The translations under genes and the position numbers were made by a program. Under the pieces are notes generated by a model, which did not search any database, had not been told where the DNA came from, and was given only the letters and a program-made list of their open reading frames with translations. 64,000 nucleotides of DNA from Diprion similis (taxonomy: Eukaryota > Arthropoda > Insecta > Hymenoptera > Diprionidae): contig NC_060114.1 in the NCBI RefSeq assembly GCF_021155765.1, positions 9,047,501 to 9,111,500 of the forward strand. Reading direction: 5' to 3'. Numbering within the stretch: position 1 is the stretch's first letter; each line of letters starts with the position of its first letter. Below, in pieces: positions 18,600-29,900 of this stretch.

Positions 18600-20249
18600 A
18601 TGACCCTCCACTGGTGGATGCATTGGTTTTGGGTTACTCTGCTGTTTACCGGTAAGCATGATCATTTCGCATTGGCAAGCAAAAATCGCATACTACCACG
18701 TCTGCCAGTGTACTAAGCTGCTCGCTAAACAGATTCTTTCTTTCTATTGCAGTTATTCTGGGGGCTCCTACGACGCAGTTCACGACGGCTTTAAAAGTCC
18801 AGGAAGATCACGGCGTTCGTATTTCGGAAACCGCGGTAACGCCGATTTTACCGGGTACAAACAATGTTACAGGAAAAATTTATCGCGTGTCTAAGGCGGC
18901 GGGAATCGAATCTCCGCGTCAAGATAAAATTCCCCTGCGGGTTAAACCCGTTTCAAACGAGACCGCGAATTCCGACGAGCCACAAAATCTCGCTGTGATC
19001 ATCAGACCTGATAACAAGAACGATAACGAAACGGTCAAAGGAATTAGCAATAACTTGTACAAGGAGGACAAGCGGAAAAAGGAGGGGAGAAGTTCATCAG
19101 TATTAAATATAACAGGCGACGAAGAGAACGCCGTCAATATACAGAACAAATACAATAATAGCTCTAGAAGTTTGTCTTCCTCGTTGAAGAAGGACAGTAA
19201 AATCACGCGGATTTTGAATGGCGATAACAAAACATCGCGATTGACGAAAATTACTGGAGACAAATTCAAGACGGCGGATGATTACCGGAGAAAAAACAAT
19301 ACCGAGGATGAGGAGGACGATCGTAATCTGGCCGTACTTCCGCTTCGCGTGAAGGACACGGAGGAGGAGGAGGAGGGCGAAGAAACGACACAGACACCGT
19401 CGACTACTAATAGGTTTAAGCTGGTCTTAGACAAAACTAAATTTATTCCTTCCACTAATGTTAATGATGATAATGACGAGGTCGAGAATCTGAGGGACGG
19501 TGAGGCCGTTGAAACGAGGATGATAGCCACTGCAGCTTCCATTCTACAAGGTACAATTATTGCGCGAACGCGTGGTTTCTCGTTGAAGAAAGATCGGTTC
19601 TCATTTTAAACAATTTCTAATTGCAGGTGCTGTAAGCGAGTCGCCAAGACTGAGCAGAGCGAGAAGCGCCTATGCCGGAGACTATCAGCAACAGGAGAGA
19701 GACAAACGGCCTGACGAACAAGCTCAGGAAAGGCTCGCCGAGAATTCGGGAAACGCGACGACAAACGCCATCGACGTCGCCGCCGTCACCGGAAGCTGTT
19801 TGGCCACGCTGGTTTTACTCGGTACCGTGGGTAGCCTGGGTTTCGTTATGTACAGGTACAGGAATACACACATGCATCGATATCTAGCAGGAAATAACAC
19901 AGTGTTGGTAAATCTTTCCGTTTTCCTTCTTATGGTCAACCCGAATTTCCTGTTTCGTTCACAGACGGAGGTATTTAAATCCGCCTCAAACACTCAACAG
20001 CGACAAATGTAGCAATCCGGACAGCTCGGGTTACATCGACGATTCAACCATCAGGGTAATTGTTGTTACTGTGATGATATTTCTTCCATAACTCACAATT
20101 GAGACTTATTTTTTTTCCTTTGTTTTAATGGACAATAGGATAACTCGGAGGAAATGTACAGCCTGGACAATGATTCATTTTTGAATTCGCTTGAGGCTAT
20201 GACGATCCAAAATTACTGGACTGACAGCGTGAAGCACACAAAATTGTGA
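18600..20249 (+). CDS. Unrecognised single-pass type I membrane protein with disordered ectodomain
   Basis: Five coding exons, 18600-18651, 18753-19550, 19627-19855, 19965-20055 and 20139-20249, all join in phase and encode 426 residues. Residues 1-21 form a signal peptide (HWWMHWFWVTLLFTVILG) with a likely cut near Gly-Ala. The predicted ectodomain, about 22-333, has no cysteine or recognised fold. It is charged and Ser/Asn-rich, has sequons (first N55-V-T), a KRKK cluster and an acidic run of Glu. Two short motifs recur: PLRVK at 78-82 and 214-218, and NLAV at 96-99 and 209-212. One membrane span lies at about 334-359 (AAVTGSCLATLVLLGTVGSL). The roughly 67-residue cytoplasmic tail starts RRRYLNPPQ and is Asp/Ser/Tyr-rich, including SGYIDDSTIRDNSEEMYSL. 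The tail looks more constrained than the ectodomain, which suggests a signalling or trafficking role, but I cannot assign a function. Confidence 0.85.
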
Positions 20250-23200
20250 AACAAAGAGGTAAGGATAGATTGAAGACGTTGTTGATAGAAAAGTTTTAAC
20301 CCTCAATTCTTCGGCACATGCGGTCGATTAGGTTTACTAAGTTATAAAATGTCATAAACTTAATGCATACAATATTTGAATATTTGTAGTTTGTGACGAA
20401 CCGCAAGTATTAGTAGAATGATTTTAAAAAAACTATTGAGGAATTGATTTTCTTTTTCTTTTTTTTTTTACTTCTCGCTAATTTTTACTGTTTTTCTTTT
20501 AAATCCTAATGTTTCTATTCAATTTTTTGGAACAATCTACGCTGTTATACATCTTTTTTCTCTGTTATTTATTTATTTTCGTTTATACGCCCTTTTGGAA
20601 TAGAAATATATATATAGCAATAAGAATGTTCACATTCCGTAAATATTACATATAGTCTTACGTTAACATGTACATAATAGTATTCGTCCACTAATCGGCG
20701 ATGAACAAATTTTTTATCAACACACGCGATGATTATTAATCATGACAAAAAAATGTATTGACATATGCAAACAAATTGTATAATTTTGCACGTGAGTTTG
20801 CACTATATGTTTAGAAACGAAAAAAGAGAATGAAGTTGCAAAGACACCTCTGATCTATTAAAAAAAAAAGGAACTGTTCTTAGTATTACAATATTTAATG
20901 TGCGTGGGTGAATAGGAGAAAAAAGAACAGTGCAATATAACGTATAATTAGAAGGAGGGCGATAGATGTGATTATATAGTACATGCGGTGAACATCATAT
21001 GAGATCCGACAAATTATAGGATGGATAAGTACAAATAAGATTTCTTTTTCTATTTGTCTGAGGGTATTTTGAAGCAAACACAGATACGTTGAGATCCATA
21101 ATCTTTTAAACTATGAAAACGATCGTCTATCTCTTTTAGTCAAGCGTAAACGGTTCACGTCGTATTGAAAAATGAATAACCTTTTTCATTATTCTTCCTT
21201 TCGGGTCGACATTGTACGAATAATAATAATAGTTATAGTAATAGTAATAGCATTATGGAAGCCAAACTATTTTTCAACTTGGAATTCAATATTTTACTTT
21301 TCTTTTTCTTACGATGAGCGGTAAAAAATAACGGGTATTGTATACATGATACAGATATAGATTTTTATTCTCTTACATCACTAATGTTGTTATAACTGTC
21401 AATTGATTAGTAACTGGGCAAGAGTCGTCACAATGCTTCTCTCTGTAGAGTGGACATAAAAAACTTGAAAAAAAGTATTATGATAAATACCGTAGGTATT
21501 AGATCTGCACGATTAATCAATTGATAGAAACTACTATTGACGATTAATCGCACAGTTCTAGTAGGTATAAAATATATTCTAAATATCTATAATATTTAAT
21601 TCTACACTGTAAAGTTTACACTATTTAATTATAATTATTATTATCGTTATATCTATCCTGCTTATAGTAATATTTATTACTGTTGTTGTCACTTACTATT
21701 AATAATCATTGTAATTGAATATTAATGAGAGAGAGAGAAAGAGAGAGAGAGCGAAAACAAAAAACGACAAAAACATCGGACCAAAAAATACCTACATAGA
21801 AATGTAGCTTTGAAAAAGCCTTTATTACGCACATATCCAGAATGTTTCATTTACGTATATGACATTTATATTTCTTAGCAATTTAAATGTAATAATGTCG
21901 ATGATGCAATGTAGTTATCCACATAGTATTATTCGTCATAGTTTGAAACTTTCACCCGTGAGCACGCTTTTGAAATATTAGTTTAACCGTTCTTTTTACA
22001 TATCTTTGACGGGGTTATTACAAATCTGAAGAAATGGGATAACTCATTGCTTGCAACAGCATGGAAAAGTGGGAAAACATGCGGGAAAATAAGAGTTTTC
22101 AATAACATTACTTTGAACTTTTGACACGATTCAACGATCCTTTTGTCTCGGCTATTGTCGATTGTTGTAAGTTTTCCCAGACGACAAAAAATGAAAAAAA
22201 TAAACTAATGAAAGAGAACAATCCTCACGCGTAAATTATATTTCTATGTTACACAAACGAGAACTCTCAGAAAATCCATTGTGATAGATAAAAGTAGCGC
22301 ATACAAATAACTACATAATAATAATAATATTATTGATAACTATATGCACAGGTAGTGATATACATTATGAAATTAGTTGATAAGTAGATTTTAATCACCG
22401 TATCTACTTAATACACGCATATACATACTTACGAGTAAACCTATCACCGCGTTATCATCGCCGCACCGTCCGGCTTGTCTATCATTTCTTTTTTTTTATC
22501 TCGGTTTATCGTATATGTTGCGAGTATAATTTAATTAAGGTTGTGAATACATTAAAAAAGAAAAAGAAAACAACACTGCGTATTTATATTCAATTATCAA
22601 TGCATGCGCGCACGTAACGTGCCACTGTAAATTTTATACGGCTACGGCACAGTTTCGTGATGATTATGTATAATCGAACTGTACAATTACATGTAGCCAC
22701 GTGTTGTATAGTAGATGTAATAACGTATATCGTGTAAATAAATTAAATGGAAAGAAAACAAGAATACTCGAACAGACGTTTGAATCAAGAGGCTGCAGCA
22801 CGTCAACATACTGACTGATTCTTGCCAAATACTGAATTACCGGCCGATGATAATAAATGCCGGAGTTACCGATAAGCCAATTTAAGAATTATCCTTTCCA
22901 GTACAGCCGCGTAGCGGTTATTTCGATCAAACATAGTGAATTTTGTTTCCGACAGATGGCGGATCCTGTATCGGCCTCTTTGAACCCGGCAGGCGCCGCT
23001 TTTTCGCCAAAGAGCACGTCAGGTTGGGTTAGGAATTGCAAAGGACAAAAGACACGCCTCCGCACCGACGAATTGCACCCAGATAGACCTAGTCGTAGGG
23101 TTGATACTCTGCCCTAATTCGCGGTTACGATCTTATGCGTAACACAGCATAACATCACAGGTATCAGGTGATAATTACAAAACGGCATGAAATATTGCGT

Positions 23201-23932
23201 TAATAATTGCGCTCACGACACGTGGTGACGAACCAAAGTGCAGTTTAACCACCTTTTGCAATCAAAGAAGAGTATTTTTTATGTCATGTATGGAGGAAAT
23301 GTAACAATTCGGACTAGTACTTGTGGCGGTGACAGTAGTGACAGTGGTGTCGATGACGATAAACTGTAGTCAAACGTCGCGATCGTGTTCATTAATCTCC
23401 GATTAAATTCGAGGCTATAGGTCGCAAGGGCTGTGATTAATGCCACTATACATTACAACTGATCGAGAAATTGATCCGAGTTATGAATTCGAAGATTTCG
23501 TTGCTTCGAAGGCGCCCATGGCTGACCTATAGCCTCTACCAACTTGTTAAATCAAGGGCTGAACCCGCACGGATCGCGCATTATCACACAGTATGCACAG
23601 GCATATCACAGCTTCAGCCACCTCCGCCAGAGCTGATAATATCATTGTTTACACACGTAAATATCTGCGAACTATGACTTACAAACGCATCGTTCCTCCG
23701 ACAGGATATTTACCACAAAATGCGGGACTCGGGCGTTGATCGAGGAGCGGCGCAGAGGCGCCGTAAATTCTATCAGGACGAAGACGAATTCGTCGTCATC
23801 GAGGATTAATAAGCGTGCGGCGGAGAATCGACACGTAATATCGTCGGCTGGATGGACAACAAACAAACAGCATGAGGACTGCGGGGCAAGGGTAGCACAA
23901 GGGGCTGCTGCACCTTTTATGGTGGGCGGGAA
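20250..23932. other. Long AT-rich 3' flank and intergenic region
   Basis: 3.7 kb without a recognised coding exon. The left 2.5 kb is strongly AT-rich and may include a long 3'UTR of the membrane-protein gene; an AATAAA occurs at about 22738. A GA microsatellite lies at 21727-21752. The right part (23.2-23.9 kb) is GC-richer and should contain the 5'UTR and promoter of the diacylglycerol kinase gene. Small frames at 22857-23117 and 23471-23677 show nothing recognisable. Confidence 0.4.
21727..21752. repeat. GA-rich microsatellite
   Basis: A run of GA dinucleotides interrupted once (AAA), in AT-rich flank. Confidence 0.8.
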
Positions 23933-26900
23933 ATGGAGACCGACGTATCATCCGCAGCAACATCATCGACCGCGGTAATTACCGGTCGAAGGAAGAGGAG
24001 GAGGAGAAATGAGAGGAAGGAGATTAAAGAGTACACAACTAAGGATATTAATGTCAATAACAAGGAAGATATTAATGATATCAGCTGTGATGATGATGAT
24101 GATGATGGCGACGAGGACGACGACGACGACGATGATGATGATGACGATGATGAAGATGACGACGAAAATCAGCAAGAGAATAAAAATTATAATAGTGGTA
24201 TTGATCCCTCGGGGATAATATTTTACGATAATGAGGAACGGAAGTTAAGCAACCGAGAAGAAATTGAAGACAATCTTGAGGTAATCCTAAAATATATATC
24301 GAATTTTGTATTGATTAAAATGAAATAATCAGTGACTGCTCGATAGATTTTCCTAAATTCATCTCTCTCTCTCTCTCTCTCTCTTTCTAAAATTTTCGTG
24401 AGATTTTTTTGCAACTCTGTTCACTCATGCCACTCTTTTTTTCCCATGTGGAACCATGACGTCCCTGCAGGAGGGCGGCGGCTGTTTTACCAAGGAGGGA
24501 TTTCTCTTGAAACAAACATGGTCATTCCAGCGATGGAGGAGGCGATATTTCAGATTGAAAGATCAAATGCTTTACTGCTCGAAGGACGACGAGGTGAGTC
24601 TACGGAATTTCTTTTCCATTAACAGGCGCCCGTAGCACCTACGACGCCATGCGTGTGTACACGCGTGTTTCAAAAGTATGCGTGTATTTACGCCGGCGAG
24701 CCGCGGGTGGCCGACCAAAACACTCAACTCACTCGTACAACGCAAAGAATTACTCATTTTCGTCACCACTGAGCACGCAACGCGACGCGGGTGGCGCAGC
24801 CGATGCGCCATGGGGTGCACGCGGCAGCAACCGGACACACGCGAGTGTCGACCGCCTGACGTCCGGAAGTTTCACTAGACGTGAAAAGGACAAAAGAAAC
24901 AGCGATACTTTTTCCCCCTAGGCCCCTAGTTTCGACCTTTCACAATGGGAAATAAAGGTGACTAGAATTTCGACGATAAGCTGAAACCAATTTCACGGGA
25001 CCCTTCAAACTTCGGTGACTTTAAATGAAATCAAGAAAGTAACGAAAAAAGAAATGGCTTTATTCCTTACGTCCTGAATCTTTGCGGAAAGTTGTTGGGT
25101 GGTTACTATTTGTTCTCGATCCGGATCTCTTCCCAGGGATTTCGTGAGAATTTGATGTGTTATGTATATACAGCTGGGATTCCAAGCGGCAAAACGATTC
25201 ACAATCAGCCGGAATTAGAGATGAAAGCTTGTGAGAAAAATCAAATTTCCGGCGTGGGGCGTACGTGCCGTGAAACCTTGTTCAAATTTTCCTAACTTCC
25301 GATTACAAAACTCTATCATCCACTCCAATTGGTATGTAAGATTGCGAGAGAAGATTATTATCCTTCAAGAAAAGGAGAATCTATCAGTTCTTTTAAACGA
25401 ATTCTCGATAACGCGTGCATTCCTCTTTACATATTTAAGTTTGGTTTGCCATCTCATCATCCCACTAATTGTTTTTACTCTGCCCTTCCTATCCGGTCTA
25501 CTCTTTCACTTGACTCTTCATAGAAAAACAAAAGCAATTCAACGATACACTATATTTGCATACTCGTCGTACACGTAAACCATAATTTACAACCGCCAAA
25601 GATGAACAAATAATTTACGAGGGAAGACAAGGCGCAGCTGCGGTTCTCCATGGGACCTGCGCGTCGTCGGTTCGGCGCGCAAAGCCAAGTTCGGATCGTT
25701 CGATCCGTCGGCCCGCGTCGCAGGGCTGCAAGGCGGGTGGCAGGCGGGTAGGCAGAAGAGAGTGGCGGCAGTCAAGAGGCCGTCTCTCCGCCGCCGCGTC
25801 GGCACTTGCTATAACTTGGCTGTCGCGATCCCGCCGCGATACCTGTAACACGTCGTACGCACCGCGGTCAACGGACAGACTCGAGTTTTGTTGCACTAGG
25901 CGCATCAACGAATTGCAACGAACCAGCCGACTGCCCGACTCGCCTAGCCCAGTCACCGCCGCGTGTCTTAATCTCAACCCCATAATAATTCGTGTTATAC
26001 CGTCACTGTATTTACGTGTATTCGTCGCGTTAAACCTGCGCAGATATCGCCGTGTGCGGAGATAAACATATAAAAGAAGTCTTAAATTTCCAAACTCATT
26101 AATTGATAACCGACTCTTTTCTTGTTTAACCATCATAATTGAAAACATAAAAACAAACAATACACGAACTGTATTGCTAGATCTGATGTGAAAAATTATC
26201 ACAATTTTAGAATAACCGCTCACAACTAATTATCTATTATTCATTATGAAGCTTATAATAATGGGAACAAACGTTTGTAGGAAGCGAGTACTTGAAACAA
26301 GCATAATAATTGCAACAACAATAACCTTACGTTGATACCATATATATATATACACACACACATATACATACAATATAATATAATACCACACACATTGATG
26401 TGTGGTCGATCACCGACGGTTGACAATCAAATTCTTTCCTCTTCGTGTATGAAAAACACGAAATGTAAACAAATCTATAAATTAATGATAATTTTTTAGG
26501 TAGACTTTTTTTAACGTCATATTTTAGCCGTGTGATAAACGTGTATAATCGTAACAGTTTTGCCGATTAAAGTACGAAACGGGGAGAGACGAAAGAACGA
26601 AATGAGAAAACTACGAGTTGATAAAGAATAGCTTGGGTTCGTTTTATTTGATTTCGTTGCTCGTTTTCTATGTTATTCGATTTGCACACGGTTTCTTCGG
26701 AGCAAAAATTATATTCATGTACTAAGCCTTACAACTTTGGTAATAAGTAAAATAATATATAAACATTGAGAGATATTGAAGAAAAGAAATTAAACTGTAT
26801 ATTATACTTGGAGATGCGATTCGATAACTCAAATGATTAATAATAATTAATAGTAATATTGATAGTAAAGACGAATGTAAACATTCCACTCGACAATCAC

Positions 26901-29900
26901 TTGAAGGGTCTTCACACATAATATAGGTATATCTACCATAATAACAGAGTAATAATAATTATATTTACAATAATAATAAATCGAATTTAAGCTGCGCGTG
27001 TCCAACCATAAATTAAATTCAAAACGTGGAAAATGAATCAATAAAAGCCAAAAGAAAAAATTCGTAACTTTTAAGTCAGGAGTGTAATAACAAAGATAAA
27101 CATAATATAACACAGATTTTATAAATTTTGAGAACGAGCGTACCAAATAAGCCTCAGCTCTTATATGGTGAGTTTACCGTCCTGAGTAATATCTTTTGTT
27201 TATAATCTATTATTGCCGGTAAGAATTACATTGTAACAATTTAAAAAAGTTTATTATATATTCATTCAATTACTATTTTATTTCACTTCTTTTTTTATCG
27301 TTATTATTAACAATCGAACTTGAGCAGATTCACTGTGTCCACAAAACTGAGGTTACTTGCGTTTATACCGTTATTTTTTCTACAAGAGTCGGAAAGAATG
27401 ATTGATGGATCGACTCATAGCTATCGGCACGGCAAAGATTTCCTCTGCACTGCATAAAGTTGATATAGTACCTGCGAAACTTAAGAAAAATCTCATCGTT
27501 CAACGTTCAATAAAAATTTAAATAATCGCGTTGAGTATACGCATGGAAAAACATCATCGAGATCGAATATCAAATCAAGAATTTTTTTTTCGATATCCCC
27601 ACGGGTTTTCCCTTGCTCACGTTTCTCTTATTAGTTTATTATTGTCCTTGTTCTTTTCCCAGAGGAAATACCATAAAAAATTGTTCGGTCAGTGGACCGT
27701 CGCGGCGTTGGTACGAACAAGTGATTGGGATGTATGGGGCAAAAAATTTAATTGCGCGGTAAAAATAGAAATAATTTTTCCGACAAAAATCTTGCAACAG
27801 AATTATCTGTTGAATGAACTCCATTAAAGAAAAAAACTACTGTCGATGTGGTTATATATATAAAAAAAAAAAAAAAAAAAATTCACAACACAGATGAACA
27901 AGTATACAAATGATTTGAGTAAAACCATAAAAGAGAAAAATCTAAGTTTTTACGTCGAACTTGAAGGAATACCGTAAATATATATTGTATATGTATATGC
28001 AGCTCAAGTGCGACAGAGTCGAAAGATCAAATTTTCGCACGAAATTCCTGAAATGTGTATGGGTATAAGACGCATGTCCCATAAATGTACTATTATACAG
28101 AGGTATTCATATACACATAGGTGTACAGGTAGAAATACGTATACAAAAGCCGCGGCAGGAGCAGCAGCAGCAGCAGCAGGGGATGCGGCGGTTATCTCTT
28201 GACCTCCTTTCAGCCACCGCTCAATATACACGCGGTATACCAACGTATAATACTATACTTATACTATAACACATGCCAACTATACCGTAATACACGAAAA
28301 AAGAGATTGAGAGGGAGAGACGAGGAGAGATGCAACGCTACAGGGGCGTGGAGAGAGGTGACTCTTGTTTAATTCTAACAAGCGTCGGTCTCCTCCTTCT
28401 TTCTTTTTATCTCTCTATCCCCCGAATTCTAACTACCAAGACCACCACCATCACCACCACCACCACCAACACCACGAGCAGCGGGAACTGAAAGGTCAAA
28501 GTTCAGCGGTTACGAATTCGGAAAAGAGGTCAGAGGGCTGCGGGAAACTTGAGAGAGGGATGACTGTGAGGTATATCTATAGAGTGAGGCTCGATATGTG
28601 CCTGTCATTCCACTTCCTCGATGTGGAAAAAAACCGAAATTATTATAGGTATACTACTACAGCTTACAGGGATATAAAAGGAGCCATTTACATTCCGTGG
28701 GACAAGGAAGGAGACAATAATAATCCTCATGGAACGTCTCGCAGCAGCTTCATATCGGAAAAAAATGAGACAACCAAAGACTCGATGAAAACGGAGACTC
28801 CTGAAATTCAAATTGGTGGATCGATGGTTTCCTGGTCTGTTTTACTGACAGTAGGTATCTGCTCGCGGTCGGTGAAACAGCGCGATGATCTATAACCAAT
28901 TTCAGCCCCGGGGGACACCCTGCGGGATATATTATCAGAAGGAAGTACAAACAACGAGCACCGTTATCTATAATTAAAATCGTTGGGTAGCCACGTATAC
29001 CGTATAATATGGCTTGTAGATAGATAGATATGCATCGCGTTTAAACTTGCGGGATGAGCGCGTCTGGTATGTGAAATTTTTTAATTGATATAGCGGACGG
29101 AGTTTCCAATTCTCGGGTTAGGGAAACGCACGTAACGATGCTATCGGTGTTTCTCTGTCTGACCGCGATGCCGCCCTGTTTGGCCTGCCGAATGAAAATC
29201 GATCAATCTACTACGCGGGGCTTTTTATTGGGGGACACTCCGTTTAATCTCATCGACGTTAGCAATTTAATCTCCGGGTTTGCACCCTGGACGTCGGTTC
29301 TTATATGGATGTATCGTAACACGTCTCACAATCAGTGGCCATATCCTTGCCTTGCAGATCGACAAAGATCGAAGACGACTCTCGACCCGCTACGACTTCA
29401 TCGACCAGGTTCTTCAGATTCAGAAAATCTCTTTAATTAAAATGGATGGATAGATAGATATAATTTATTGCATGTGCATTGTGTTGTACAATAATTTTAC
29501 AGAAAGTTAAGATCACTCCAGGGAAACAAAAAAGAGTATAAGGACACAAAAAAAAAAAGTAATAAATACAAGAAATATGTAAGGTGAACGGAGGAAATAA
29601 GTGGATTCTGTAGTTCGCCAAATACCCTGGCAGAAAATTTCCGTGCAGTACCGGTGTAGCTAAAGGCGTTGGCATATCACTATTTACCTTTAGAGTATCG
29701 CGAACTTTTATATACATCCTAGACTATGTACGTCAGGTGTATACATACGGTATACAATATACACCCTTATACCGCAGCAGAGGGATTTCCTACTCAGGGG
29801 ATATGAGATCACATTACTCATTCGTTTTGCTCTGCTCTAGTCTCCGCGTCAAAACAACGCGTTAAAATATTTTACCGCTACCGAGGCCCCAAGCCGTGTT

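Noticed and set aside
24362-24384. Direct repeats considered as a possible CRISPR or phage feature
   Set aside because: This is eukaryotic intron sequence. The repeats here and elsewhere are simple microsatellites without spacers.
25615-26223. Minus-strand open frame of about 200 codons
   Set aside because: It covers a GC-rich patch where stops are rare by composition. The sequence has no domain, and it lies in an intron of a well-supported gene.
28365-28895. Plus-strand open frame of 176 codons with a His run
   Set aside because: It does not begin with ATG, the His run is a CAC microsatellite, and no splice site or family signal supports it.
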